Source: Candidatus Brevundimonas phytovorans
Lineage (GTDB): Bacteria > Pseudomonadota > Alphaproteobacteria > Caulobacterales > Caulobacteraceae
NCBI GenBank assembly: GCA_029203145.1
Contig: CP119309.1
Location: forward strand, 1,761,001-1,825,000
Length of the DNA stretch: 64,000 nucleotides
Reading direction: 5' to 3'
Every line of letters begins with the position of its first letter. Position 1 is the first letter of the stretch. The notes below the pieces were generated by a model. The model was not told the origin of the DNA. It did not search any database and worked only from the letters and a program-made list of their open reading frames with translations. Shown in pieces: positions 1 through 9,109 of the stretch. The position numbers were made by a program, and so were the translations under genes.

Positions 1-294
1 CACCAGCCCCAGCACCCAGGCCAGGGCGAGCGCAACAAGATGAATCAGGCCGAGGCGCGACCGACCCCGCCGCGCGCCGACGACATAATCGATGATGGAG
101 AAGACGCCTGCGATACCGCCGAACACCAGCGCCCCGGTGATGAGCCAGGCCGAGAAGTTCGTCCACTGAATCTCCGCCGTCTTCAGATAGGCGATGTCGG
201 TGAACAGGGCGAAGGTGAAGAGGCTGATCGGAAACGCCAGCAATATGCGATGTAGGGGTCGAACCACCCCGCCGGACCGGTCATCGATGGTCAT
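1..294 (-). CDS. DUF2231-like small membrane protein, partial (C-terminus off the left edge)
   Basis: Reads leftward from an ATG at 292-294 and runs out of the window, so about 98 N-terminal residues are visible. It has a short polar N-terminus (MTIDDRSGG), then hydrophobic stretches around residues 17-31 and 45-60, and another beginning at about 85. A purine-rich ribosome site (GGGAGAGGG) precedes the start. The hydrophobic pattern and motifs such as FTDIAYLKT resemble DUF2231 inner-membrane proteins, whose biochemical role is not established. It may be carried by the putative integrative element ending near 11603. Confidence 0.6.
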   Translation of the reverse strand, partial: MTIDDRSGGVVRPLHRILLAFPISLFTFALFTDIAYLKTAEIQWTNFSAWLITGALVFGGIAGVFSIIDYVVGARRGRSRLGLIHLVALALAWVLGLV

Positions 295-529
295 GTCGCC
301 CTCTCCCTAAAGCCTGGCTTTGGCTAACTGCTTGGCCGCGAGAAGGTTCAACGGCATAGCCGAATGGTTACAGGCCATCTCATTCAACCGGCGGCCTGTT
401 GAGCTCATGGCTCGAGCCTTACGGCTTCTGCGGCATATTCATGGTCCTGGCCCTTCCGCCGACGTTTCTGACGCGGAACCCTCGCCTTGGCGGCTCCGTT
501 TCCCTGACCTTGTTCAGGAACCCCGCTGC

Positions 530-1309
530 ATGTCCGACACCGTCGCCGAGCCCGCATTTGAACCTCCGCCCGAGGCCATGGCCTTCTACGAGGAGAGCCT
601 TCGGCTTCTGAAGGAATCCGGCGTGCCCTTCCTGCTCTCCGGCACCTATGCGGTGACGGCCTACACCGGCATCCGCCGTCCAACCAAGGACCTGGACGTC
701 TTCTGCAAGCCCGGGGATTACCCTCGCATTCTCGCCTACTTCCAGGCACGCGGATACCGGACGGATGTCGAGGACGAGCGCTGGATCGCCAAGGTCTGGA
801 AGGACGACAAGCATTTCTTCGACGTCATCTTCGCCATGTCGAACGGCACCATCGCGGTGTCGGACAGCTGGTTTGGCGAGGACCGGATCACGGTCTACGG
901 CCATGAGGTCATGATCACGTCGCCGACAGCCCTGATCCTGTCCAAGGTCTTCATCCAGGATCGGTATCGCTACGACGGCGCCGACGTGAACCACGTCATC
1001 CTCAAGCAGTCCGACGCCATAGACTGGAAGTCCATGCTGGATCAGATGGACCTCTATTGGGAGGTCCTCATGGCTCACCTCCTGAACTTCCGCTTCGCCT
1101 ATCCCACAGAGCGCGGCCGTGTGCCGGCATGGCTGATGACCGAGCTCCTGGAACGGCTTCAGGCCCAGGTCGATCTGCCGGCGCCGCGCGTCAGGGTCTG
1201 TCGCGGCCGTCTGTTCAGCCCTCGCGACTATATCGCCGACATCAGCGAATGGGGCTTCGGCGACGTTGTCGGCAAGGGCCTGGAGGAACGCCATGACCCC
1301 GTCGCCTGA
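530..1309 (+). CDS. Nucleotidyltransferase-fold protein, paired with a phosphoesterase
   Basis: 259 residues from ATG 530. A longer reading frame exists upstream, but this ATG has an AGGAA site about 10 nt ahead and homologous-looking sequence begins only here. Near residues 33-55 is a nucleotidyltransferase-like signature: a Gly-containing turn (SGTYAV) followed by the metal-binding pair DLD in TKDLDVF, with a further acidic position in FFDVIF. The fold resembles the minimal and AbiEii-type nucleotidyltransferases, but I cannot assign a substrate. The downstream metallophosphoesterase starts inside its 3' end (17-bp overlap), implying translational coupling and a shared function. Possible roles are RNA or protein nucleotidylation, a small-molecule kinase-like activity, or a defence or stress module. 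Confidence 0.75.
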   Translation: MSDTVAEPAFEPPPEAMAFYEESLRLLKESGVPFLLSGTYAVTAYTGIRRPTKDLDVFCKPGDYPRILAYFQARGYRTDVEDERWIAKVWKDDKHFFDVIFAMSNGTIAVSDSWFGEDRITVYGHEVMITSPTALILSKVFIQDRYRYDGADVNHVILKQSDAIDWKSMLDQMDLYWEVLMAHLLNFRFAYPTERGRVPAWLMTELLERLQAQVDLPAPRVRVCRGRLFSPRDYIADISEWGFGDVVGKGLEERHDPVA

Positions 1310-2063
1310 CATCCAGACGCCTCAACCCGGCATGGAGGCTGGACCAGGAAGGAAGCTGCGTATCGCCGCCGTCGGGGACCTGCACGTCGGCGAGACTTCG
1401 CATCGCCTCTACCGCGATCTTTTCGACCGCGTCCACGAAGACGCAGATGTCTTGTGCCTGTGCGGCGACCTGGTCAACTTCGGCAAGACAGGCGAGGTCG
1501 AGAACCTGCTCGAAGACCTGCGGGCCTGCCGCATCCCCATGGTCGGGGTTCTCGGCAATCATGAGCATGAATGCGGCCAGCCCGACGAAGTCGCCCGACT
1601 GATGTCCGAGGCGGGCGTCCGAATGCTGACCGGAGAGTCCTATGAGATCGGGGGCGTCGGTTTCGCCGGCGGCAAGGGCTTTGTCGGCGGCTTCGGTCGT
1701 TACATGCTCAGTTCGTTCGGAGAGGCTTCGATCAAGCAGTTCGTCCAGGAGGCGGTCGAGGACGCCAACCTCATCGAGAATTCCATCCGCACCCTTCGCA
1801 CTGAACGCAGCGTGGTGCTGCTGCACTACGCGCCTATCGTAGACACGGTGATCGGCGAGCCGCCGGAGATTCACCCCTTCCTCGGCTCCTCTCGCCTGGG
1901 GGAGGTCGTGGATCGCTACGAGAACGTCAAACTTGTGGTCCACGGGCATGCTCACCGCGGCGCGCCTGAAGGCCGCACGGCACGAGGCGTCCCCGTCTAC
2001 AATGTCGCCTTGCCTGTTCTGCGAACCTTGGGTGAACTCCCATACCGCGTATTCGAGGTTTGA
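1293..2063 (+). CDS. Calcineurin-like metallophosphoesterase
   Basis: 256 residues. The ATG at 1293 is preferred over an upstream TTG at 1266 because GGAGGAACGCC sits directly ahead of it. All blocks of the calcineurin-like family are present in order: GDLHVG near the N-terminus (D-x-H), CGDLVNFG (GD), GNHEHE (GNHE), LLHYAP (H) and VHGHAH (GHxH). A binuclear-metal phosphodiesterase or phosphatase is therefore well supported, while the substrate is unknown. It overlaps the nucleotidyltransferase gene, so the pair could act as writer and eraser of the same modification (inference). About 320 bp of non-coding DNA follows. Confidence 0.85.
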   Translation: MTPSPDIQTPQPGMEAGPGRKLRIAAVGDLHVGETSHRLYRDLFDRVHEDADVLCLCGDLVNFGKTGEVENLLEDLRACRIPMVGVLGNHEHECGQPDEVARLMSEAGVRMLTGESYEIGGVGFAGGKGFVGGFGRYMLSSFGEASIKQFVQEAVEDANLIENSIRTLRTERSVVLLHYAPIVDTVIGEPPEIHPFLGSSRLGEVVDRYENVKLVVHGHAHRGAPEGRTARGVPVYNVALPVLRTLGELPYRVFEV

Positions 2064-2383
2064 CAATTAGGTCTTGGGCGGGGGCGGCCTCCCGCTCGGC
2101 AGCTATGTTCTCGCTCGCTTCATGACCTGCCTTTGCCACTTCGCACTGCGTCAAGGCGGACGGTAGGGGCCGCACAAGCCACCCTCAAATCGGCATTTCA
2201 GGTTGTTTCAACCGCGTCCAATTTCCGCGCCCATGCGCTTTGATCCATCGATCTACGCATGGCCGATCCTAACCTAGGTCAATGCGTTACGGCCAGGCTG
2301 CGGTCATGTGTTTGACAAAGCTCCAGACGCTTAAGCAATAGGCGTCCGCGTCGCGTACCCTCGCCCAAGCCAAGGAACCTGTC
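2064..2383. other. Non-coding gap upstream of the phytochrome operon
   Basis: No convincing gene on either strand. The stretch ends with a stop codon (TAG, 2339-2341) in the frame of the heme oxygenase. It holds a TTGACA hexamer at 2312-2317 and an AAGGA Shine-Dalgarno-like site at 2372-2376. A CCTAGG-centred partial palindrome near 2270-2280 is the only other structure I noticed. Confidence 0.5.
2312..2340 (+). promoter_or_regulatory. Candidate sigma-70-type promoter for bphO-bphP
   Basis: A perfect TTGACA -35 (2312-2317) is followed after 17 nt by GCAATA (2335-2340), a weak -10. The start of bphO is about 45 nt further on. The -35 is strong but the -10 matches poorly, so this is only a candidate. 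Confidence 0.35.
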
Positions 2384-2953
2384 CTGCCCCATCTCTCTGG
2401 ACCGGCCGCCGCGATTAGCGCGCGCTTCAGGCTAAAGGCGGCCACCTCCGTCGCTCATGAGCGCCTGGACGCCTTTATGTCTGGCTATGATCTGACTCGT
2501 CACGCCGACTACGCCGCCTTTCTCCAGGCCCAGGCGAGCGCCTTCATGGGCGTCGAGGGCGCTCTGGATGGCGCCGAAGCGGGAGCTTATCTGCCGGACT
2601 GGCCCGAAAGACGTCGCTCAGCGGCGCTGCGATCCGATCTGAGCCTGATGGGCCTGGCCTTGCCCGAACCCGCCTCGGTCACGCCTTTTCGTGGAGAGGC
2701 GGAGATATTGGGCGCCATCTATGTCCTTGAAGGCTCTCGGCTTGGCGCCGCCGTTCTGATCCGGTCGGTTTCCGAAAATCTCCCGAGATCTTTCCTCTCG
2801 TCCGGGAACCCGGCCGCCTGGCGCGCATTAGCCTCTGTTCTTGATGAACGGCTAAGTTCGCCAGACCGCTTCGACAGGGCCGCAAGCGCCGCCTGTTCAG
2901 TGTTCACGGTGTTCGAAAACGCCGCACGCGCCTACCCCGGAGCCGACCGATAG
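2384..2953 (+). CDS. bphO: Biliverdin-producing heme oxygenase
   Basis: Opens heme oxidatively to biliverdin IXalpha, the chromophore of the adjacent bacteriophytochrome. The only in-frame ATG (2477) would give 158 residues and delete the segment LKAATSVAHERLD, which carries the expected proximal heme-ligand histidine of the family (conserved context ATxxxHExxD). I therefore place the start at CTG 2384, seven nt after AAGGA (2372-2376). This gives 189 residues with the ligand at His25, a normal length for BphO. Later blocks include LGAIYVLEGSRLGA, matching the conserved YVxEGSxLG region. The stop codon overlaps the bphP GTG start (TAGTG), indicating translational coupling. The family call is firm; the exact initiation codon is inferred. 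Confidence 0.85.
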   Translation: MPHLSGPAAAISARFRLKAATSVAHERLDAFMSGYDLTRHADYAAFLQAQASAFMGVEGALDGAEAGAYLPDWPERRRSAALRSDLSLMGLALPEPASVTPFRGEAEILGAIYVLEGSRLGAAVLIRSVSENLPRSFLSSGNPAAWRALASVLDERLSSPDRFDRAASAACSVFTVFENAARAYPGADR

Positions 2954-5523
2954 TGACGACCCCCGCCGCCTCGGTCGATCTGACCAATTGCGATCGTGAA
3001 CCTATTCACATCCCTGGAGCCATCCAACCGATCGGTTTCCTGCTCGCTCTGACCGCCGATTGGCAGGTGGCGCGCGCCTCCGCAAACATCGAGTATTTCC
3101 TCCATCAGTCGCCGGAGGATGTCATCGGCGCCCTGGTCCAGGACCTGTTCACCCCTACGGCGGTTCACGATCTGCGCAACCGCGTCGCCATGCTGGGCGG
3201 ACGTGACGCCGTCGAACGTCTGTTCAGTTGCGTACTCGTGGACGGCGGTCCGGCTTTCGACGTCGCCGTTCATGTCTCCGCCGGAGAGATCGTCATTGAG
3301 GCCGAACCGGCGTCCGGCGAACACGGCGACGCAAGCGGCGCCGTTCGATCCATGATGTCGCGGCTGGATCAGGCGGCGGATTTTCCGGCCTTCTATAGAG
3401 AAGGCGCCCGCCAGGTTCGCGCCCTCCTCGGCTACGATCGAGTCATGGTCTACCGGTTCGCCGAGGACGGGTCCGGCGAGGTCGTGGCCGAGGCGGCGCG
3501 ATCGGGCATCGGCCGGTTCATGGGGCTTCGCTATCCGGCGACCGACATCCCCGCCCAGGCGCGGGAACTCTACCGGCGCAATCTCCTGAGATTGATCACG
3601 GACGTGAACGCCGTGCCGGTGCCCGTCATTCCTTCGCGCAACGAGGCGGGCCAGCCTCTAGATCTTTCTCTTTCGACGCTGCGATCGGTTTCACCGATCC
3701 ATATCGAATATCTCAAGAACATGGGCGTCGGCGCCTCGTTGTCGATTTCCATCATCGTCGACGGCAAGCTCTGGGGTCTTTTCGCCTGTCATCACTACGC
3801 CGCGAGACGCCCCACCTTCGAGCGACGGTCGGTCAGCGAGCTGTTCGCCCAGATGTTCTCCATGCGCCTGGAAAGTCGCGAGCGTAAGGAGACCGTCGAG
3901 TACGAACGTCGCGCCCGGGATATTTCCGACCAGCTGTTGGGGGCCGTGGCGTCGGACGAAACCCTGCTGAAGGATCCTGACTGGCTCGCAGACATCCTCA
4001 CCCACGCCATACCGGCCGATGGTGTCGGCGTATGGCTTGGCGGCAATCACGCCTTTTCCGGCGAGACGCCCCCTCTGGAGGATTTCCGTCGCATCGTGCG
4101 CGCGCTGAACGGCACGGCCGCCGGTCGCGTGTTCGCGACCGATCACATCGGCTCGCTGGTCCCCGAAGCAGCCGCCTTCGCCTCGGCCGCGGCCGGTCTT
4201 CTGGCCATTCCGATCTCTCGCTCCCCGCGCGATTACGTCATCCTGTTTCGTCGAGAGTTAATCCATTCCGTGCGCTGGGGCGGCGACCCGCACAAGCCGG
4301 TGAGTTTTGGCCCGAACGGCCCTCGCCTGACGCCGCGCGAGAGCTTCGCCGAATGGAAAGAGCTGGTCGAGGGACGCTCTCAACCGTTCACGGCGTCAGA
4401 AATCCGGGTGGCGGAGACCCTGCGGGCGACCCTGATAGAGGTCGTCCTGCGTCTCGCCGATGAAGCCTCCGCCGAGCGCCAGCAATCGAGCGCGCGTCAG
4501 GAGCTTCTCATTGCGGAGCTCAATCACCGGGTGCGCAACATCCTGGGTCTGATACGGGGCCTGATCCGCCAGTCGGAACCCACCAGCGCCAGCATCGCCG
4601 ACTTCGTCAAGGTCGTGGACGGACGCATCCACGCCCTGGCGCGCGCCCACAACCAGATCACCGACGACCACTGGGGACCCGCGCCCCTGCAGGCGCTGAT
4701 CGACGCGGAAGCAGCCGCCTTCGTCGATGAGCGGGGACGCATCACGCTCCAGGGCGAACCCGTTCTCCTGAACCCCAACGCCTACTCCACCATGGCGCTG
4801 GTGCTGCATGAGCTGGTCACAAACTCCAACAAGTACGGGAGTCTTTCGACCCAGGACGGGCGGGTGGTGATCGGCTGGAGCCGCAATGCGGCGGGTGACC
4901 TGGTCATGGAGTGGCGTGAGATCGGCGGACCGCCGGTGACCCCGCCGACGCGGCAGGGCTTCGGCACCACCATCATCAGCCGCTCGGTCCCCTATGATCT
5001 CGGCGGATCGGCGGACGTCGCCTATGAGCCCGGCGGCGTGCACGCCGTCTTCCGCATCCCGGCGCGACATCTGTCGGAACCGCGGCCCACGGACGGCGGC
5101 AAGATGATCAGATACCCGCGGCCCGCCCCAGGCCACCCCCAGGCCCTCCCGGACGCGGTGCTGGCCAACCACGACATACTGTTGGTCGAGGACAGCCTCA
5201 TCATCGCGCTGGACGCCGAGGATATCGCCCATAGGCTGGGGGCGGCTTCCGTCACCACCGCCGCTACGGTGGAGGGGGCGCTCGAATTCATCGAGACGAC
5301 CCGTCCCACGGTCGCCATGCTGGATATCAATCTCGGCGATCGTCACAGCTATCCGATCGCCGACCGACTGGCGGAAGTCGGCGTTCCCTTCATCTTCGCG
5401 ACCGGCTACGGCGAACAGGCCAATCCGCCGATCGAACACAGGGGGCGTCCGATCATTCAAAAGCCCTACACGCTGGAGAATGTGGCCAGAGCCTTCGACA
5501 GCCTCATCGGCGAAACGACTTAA
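2953..5523 (+). CDS. bphP: Bacteriophytochrome with HWE histidine kinase and fused receiver
   Basis: 856-residue red/far-red photoreceptor starting at GTG 2953. Cys13 in LTNCDREPIHIPGA is the biliverdin attachment site ahead of the PAS domain (to about 120). The GAF domain (about 135-305) shows the DIP motif at 198-200, HIEYLKNMGV and CHHYAA, the chromophore-pocket histidines. The PHY domain (about 315-500) carries the tongue motif PRESF at 461-465. The kinase is of the HWE/HisKA_2 type: phospho-acceptor His525 in ELNHRVRN, N-box LHELVTNS and WRE in MEWREIGG. A C-terminal receiver (about 735-855) has acceptor Asp791 in LDINLGD and the conserved Lys in IQKPY. All key light-sensing and phosphotransfer residues appear intact. 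It is co-transcribed with bphO and probably with the hybrid kinase 34 bp downstream. Confidence 0.95.
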   Translation: MTTPAASVDLTNCDREPIHIPGAIQPIGFLLALTADWQVARASANIEYFLHQSPEDVIGALVQDLFTPTAVHDLRNRVAMLGGRDAVERLFSCVLVDGGPAFDVAVHVSAGEIVIEAEPASGEHGDASGAVRSMMSRLDQAADFPAFYREGARQVRALLGYDRVMVYRFAEDGSGEVVAEAARSGIGRFMGLRYPATDIPAQARELYRRNLLRLITDVNAVPVPVIPSRNEAGQPLDLSLSTLRSVSPIHIEYLKNMGVGASLSISIIVDGKLWGLFACHHYAARRPTFERRSVSELFAQMFSMRLESRERKETVEYERRARDISDQLLGAVASDETLLKDPDWLADILTHAIPADGVGVWLGGNHAFSGETPPLEDFRRIVRALNGTAAGRVFATDHIGSLVPEAAAFASAAAGLLAIPISRSPRDYVILFRRELIHSVRWGGDPHKPVSFGPNGPRLTPRESFAEWKELVEGRSQPFTASEIRVAETLRATLIEVVLRLADEASAERQQSSARQELLIAELNHRVRNILGLIRGLIRQSEPTSASIADFVKVVDGRIHALARAHNQITDDHWGPAPLQALIDAEAAAFVDERGRITLQGEPVLLNPNAYSTMALVLHELVTNSNKYGSLSTQDGRVVIGWSRNAAGDLVMEWREIGGPPVTPPTRQGFGTTIISRSVPYDLGGSADVAYEPGGVHAVFRIPARHLSEPRPTDGGKMIRYPRPAPGHPQALPDAVLANHDILLVEDSLIIALDAEDIAHRLGAASVTTAATVEGALEFIETTRPTVAMLDINLGDRHSYPIADRLAEVGVPFIFATGYGEQANPPIEHRGRPIIQKPYTLENVARAFDSLIGETT

Positions 5524-5557
5524 AAAGCGGCCGATCGCATGGCGATCAGGGGGATTT

Positions 5558-8488
5558 GTGATTCAGACGGCCGCAGACAGGAACTTCCTGAACGGTCCGG
5601 GCGAAATGGCCCGGCTCATCAGAGACCACGACTGGTCAAGGACGCCGCTCGGTCCCCGGTCAGCCTGGCCGCAAGGTCTGACGACGGTCGTCGGCATGAT
5701 GATCGCCGCGCCAAATCCTATGGTTCTGCTCTGGGGGCCGTCCGGCGTTTTGCTCTACAATGACGGGTATGCGCGTTTCGCCGGCGCCCGCCACCCCGAA
5801 CTGCTCGGCATGGGCGCGCGTGAGGGCTGGCCTGAAATCGCCGATTTCAACGACGCCAATATTCGTCGCGGGCTCGCCGGACAGTCCTGGTCGCTTGAAC
5901 ACCAGGAACTGGTCCTGGATCGAGGCTCCGGCCCTGAATCGGCCTGGCTTGATCTTCACTACGCCCCGGTTCCTGACGAATCCGGCCAGCCCGCCGGCGT
6001 CATGGTTTTCGTCTCCGAAATCACCGAGCAAATCCGCCTCGCCGCTCACAAGGCCGAGGCGGTCGAACGGCTCGAGATGGCGCTGTCGGCCGGTCGCGGC
6101 GTCGGCGCCTGGGACTGGGACGTCGCCACCGATATCGTGCGCGCCGATGAACGCTTCGCCCGGCTCTACGGCGTAGATCCTGTTGTCGCGCGCGAGGGCG
6201 CGCCGCTTGAGGTCTTCTTCAGCGCCATCCATCCTCAGGATCTCCCGGAGGTCCGGGCGACGATCGAGCGCGCCGTTGAGATGCGCTCCGCCTTCAGCGC
6301 GGAATACCGTCTGGTCCAGTCCGACGGAGGAACGGTGTGGGTCGTCGCCGAGGGCCGGTGCGTGCTGGACGCCGAGGGGCGACTCCGCCGTCTTCCCGGG
6401 GTCAGCTTCGACATCAGCGAGCGCAAGCAGGTCGAAATCCGGCAAGCCGCCCTGCTCCGCCTGCATGACGAGCTCACAGCCCTGGACGACCCCGGACTGA
6501 TTTCGGCCGCCGCCGCGCGCATCGTCGGCGAAACCCTGGACCTGGCGGCGGCCTACGTCTCGCTCGACAAGGGCGGCAAGGCGCCGAAGCAGGCCTGGTC
6601 GCCGCGAGACCATCCCGAGATTTTCAAGTTCCTGGCCCAGGGGCGCGCCGTCGCTGTGGCCGACGTCGCCCAGGACGCCCTCATGCGCGGAAAGGCCGCC
6701 GGCCTGACGGCGACGGGCATACACGCCTTCGCCGCCGTGCCCCTGCTGGAGCGCGACCACTTGGTCGCCATGCTGTTCGTCACGGACGCCCGCTCCCGCG
6801 CATGGAGCCAGATCGACCTGGATTTCCTTCAGGATGTGGCGGCGCGAACCCGCAACGTGGTGGAACGGCTTCGCGCCGAGGCCGAGCGTTCCGAAAGCCA
6901 GCAACGCTACCAGACCCTGTTCGACACCATGGACGAGGGCTTCTGCGTTATCGAATTCATCGACGGGCCTGACGGGCCGCTCAGCGACTATGTCCATGTC
7001 GAAGCCAACGCCGCCTATGCCGAACATGCCGGGATTGACGACGTGGTCGGCCGCCGGGTTCGCGACATGGTTCCGGCCGAGGCCGGCAGCTGGGTTTCGC
7101 TTTATCGGGACGTCCTTGAAACAGGCCGGCCGATCCGCTTTGAAAAGGAACTGGAAGCCACAGGCCGGTGGCTGGAGCTGGCCGCCTTCAAGGTCGGACC
7201 AGCCGGAGGTCGTCAGGTGGCCGTTCTCTTCCAGGATCTCACGGCGAGGAAACGGGCTGAACGCGCTCTGGCGGATCTCAACGCCTCGCTTGAAGCCCGT
7301 GTCGAGGAGCGGACGGAAGAACTGCAGTCCGCTCATGCCGCCCTGCGTCAGAGCCAGAAGATGGAGGCTGTCGGCCAGCTGACGGGCGGCATTGCCCACG
7401 ACTTCAACAATCTCCTCGCAGGGATTTCCGGCAGCCTGGAACTGATCTCCAAACGGATGGCGCAGGGTCGCGGAGCCGAAGTCGGGCGCTATGTTGAAGC
7501 GGCGCAGGGCGCCGCCCAGCGGGCGGCCACCCTCACCCAGCGCCTTCTGGCCTTTTCTCGTCGCCAGACCCTGGACCCTCGCCCTACGGATGCCAACCGC
7601 CTGATCGGCGGGATGGAGGATCTGATCCGCCGTACGGTCGGCCCTGATATTGACCTTGAAGTCGTCGGCGCCGGCGGACTGTGGCTGAGTGAAATTGATC
7701 CATCGCAGCTTGAGAACGCCTTGCTCAATCTGTGCATCAATGCTCGCGACGCCATGGCGCCGGCAGGCGGCCGTCTGACGATAGAAACCGCGAACAAGTG
7801 GCTCGACGATCGCCACGCCCGCGAGCGCGACCTGCCTCCTGGCCAATATATTTCCATCTGCGTCACCGATACCGGCTCAGGAATGTCCGCCGAGATCATC
7901 GAGAGGATCTTCGAACCCTTTTTCACCACCAAGCCGATCGGACAGGGCACCGGGCTGGGTCTGTCGATGATCCACGGCTTCGTCAGGCAGTCCGGCGGTC
8001 AGATTCGAGTCTATTCCGAACCCGGACTGGGCACCACGATGTGTCTCTACCTGCCGCGTTATCACGGAGCCCCGGCCGAGCCTGACCCGGTGGCGGCGGG
8101 TCCGAACCCCGTCTCTGGTCATGGCGAAACCATCCTTGTCATCGATGACGAGGCGTCTGTGCGCAGCCTTGTCGTCGAGATTATGCGTGAGCATGGCTAC
8201 GCTACGCTGGAAGCAGCCGACGGGCCTTCAGGCTTGCGCCTTCTGGAAGGCGAGCACCGGATCGAGCTCCTGATCACAGATGTCGGTCTGCCTGGCGGCC
8301 TGAACGGGCGACAGGTGGCCGACGCCGCCCGCATGAGGCGTCCGGACCTCAAGGTCCTCTTCATCACGGGCTATGCGGAGAACGCCGCCGTTGGCAATGG
8401 ACTGCTGGAACCGGGCATGGAGGTCATGACCAAGCCGTTCGCGATGACGGACCTGGCGTCGAAGGTCACGACCATGATCGAGACGTGA
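5558..8488 (+). CDS. PAS/GAF hybrid sensor histidine kinase with receiver
   Basis: 976 residues from GTG 5558, chosen because a GGGGGA site lies four nt upstream; an ATG at 5480 lies inside bphP. Order of domains: PAS-like (about 20-150), PAS (about 180-300), GAF (about 315-445), PAS (about 455-585), a short coiled coil, HisKA with His614 in GGIAHDFNN, HATPase with N-box NLCINARDAM, DTGSGM and GTGLGLS, then a receiver with Asp908 in ITDVGLPG and a conserved Lys in TKPF. This is a classic HisKA hybrid kinase, unlike the HWE kinase of bphP. It lies 34 bp after bphP on the same strand, so it may integrate a second signal with red light or form a relay. No chromophore-binding residue is recognisable in its PAS or GAF domains. 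Confidence 0.9.
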   Translation: MIQTAADRNFLNGPGEMARLIRDHDWSRTPLGPRSAWPQGLTTVVGMMIAAPNPMVLLWGPSGVLLYNDGYARFAGARHPELLGMGAREGWPEIADFNDANIRRGLAGQSWSLEHQELVLDRGSGPESAWLDLHYAPVPDESGQPAGVMVFVSEITEQIRLAAHKAEAVERLEMALSAGRGVGAWDWDVATDIVRADERFARLYGVDPVVAREGAPLEVFFSAIHPQDLPEVRATIERAVEMRSAFSAEYRLVQSDGGTVWVVAEGRCVLDAEGRLRRLPGVSFDISERKQVEIRQAALLRLHDELTALDDPGLISAAAARIVGETLDLAAAYVSLDKGGKAPKQAWSPRDHPEIFKFLAQGRAVAVADVAQDALMRGKAAGLTATGIHAFAAVPLLERDHLVAMLFVTDARSRAWSQIDLDFLQDVAARTRNVVERLRAEAERSESQQRYQTLFDTMDEGFCVIEFIDGPDGPLSDYVHVEANAAYAEHAGIDDVVGRRVRDMVPAEAGSWVSLYRDVLETGRPIRFEKELEATGRWLELAAFKVGPAGGRQVAVLFQDLTARKRAERALADLNASLEARVEERTEELQSAHAALRQSQKMEAVGQLTGGIAHDFNNLLAGISGSLELISKRMAQGRGAEVGRYVEAAQGAAQRAATLTQRLLAFSRRQTLDPRPTDANRLIGGMEDLIRRTVGPDIDLEVVGAGGLWLSEIDPSQLENALLNLCINARDAMAPAGGRLTIETANKWLDDRHARERDLPPGQYISICVTDTGSGMSAEIIERIFEPFFTTKPIGQGTGLGLSMIHGFVRQSGGQIRVYSEPGLGTTMCLYLPRYHGAPAEPDPVAAGPNPVSGHGETILVIDDEASVRSLVVEIMREHGYATLEAADGPSGLRLLEGEHRIELLITDVGLPGGLNGRQVADAARMRRPDLKVLFITGYAENAAVGNGLLEPGMEVMTKPFAMTDLASKVTTMIET

Positions 8489-8594
8489 CCGCATCAACGC
8501 ACCGCGCCCTCTTCCTGACCCCGTTCCCTGACTCAGACGCATCCCTGAGCGCCGACGGCGATGCCGAGGCCGGCGGAGATGCCGCAGCTGCGGT

Positions 8595-8780
8595 TCATCT
8601 GCTCTTGCGGGAAGACGCGGGCGGCCCGCCCTCCCCCTTCAGAACCTCGGCTTCCTGCCTGTAACGCTCCGCGATCCGCCCGAACTTCTCGCGGTCGGCC
8701 TTGAAGGGCGACAGCCTCGCCATGTGTTCCGCATTGAGCTGGAGGCGGCGAAGTTCGGTCAGGCGGGGCGTATGGTTCAT
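8595..8780 (-). CDS. Small basic helical protein, function unknown
   Basis: 61 residues from ATG 8778-8780; a longer form from a TTG at 8822 is possible. The sequence is charged and probably helical (LRRLQLNAEHMARL, KFGRIAERYRQEAEVL), of a kind common as small hypothetical proteins in Caulobacterales. The ribosome site is weak. It lies alone between a plus-strand kinase and a plus-strand methyltransferase. The amino-acid composition looks protein-like, but I do not recognise a family. Confidence 0.45.
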   Translation of the reverse strand: MNHTPRLTELRRLQLNAEHMARLSPFKADREKFGRIAERYRQEAEVLKGEGGPPASSRKSR

Positions 8781-9109
8781 CAACAAACTCGGAACTGCAA
8801 TCTTGCATCCGCGCTGGAGCAAGTCCGGGGCGGGAGCTGGATACGGTCCGAATGAGACCTTGGATGAGCGCGATGTTCCGCGACACCACGAAACAATATC
8901 GTGTACCGATAGGTCGGAACGGCATCAGATCAGGCAACCGCAAGCAAGGGTGCATCCGTCGCATCAATGGCGTTGGCATCAGACCTGTGCGCTCCAAACT
9001 CTCCCGCTCAATAGCGGCGCGCGGACCAGCGCCTGCGACTTGCCTCGTCCAGCGCGCCCCTTGACCCCGATACAGGTCACGCGCCACGACAGATCGCAGG
9101 AGCCTGAAT
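8781..9109. other. Non-coding gap upstream of the methyltransferase
   Basis: Several overlapping open frames exist here, but none has a ribosome site or protein-like composition. The only clear signal is AGGAGCC just ahead of the ATG at 9110. A locally AT-richer patch around 8885-8910 could hold a promoter, though I cannot define one. Confidence 0.4.

Noticed and set aside
8533..9087. Long minus-strand frame overlapping the small gene at 8595-8780
   Set aside because: Pro/Arg/Ser-rich with no family resemblance; the shorter frame in another phase has a more protein-like composition.
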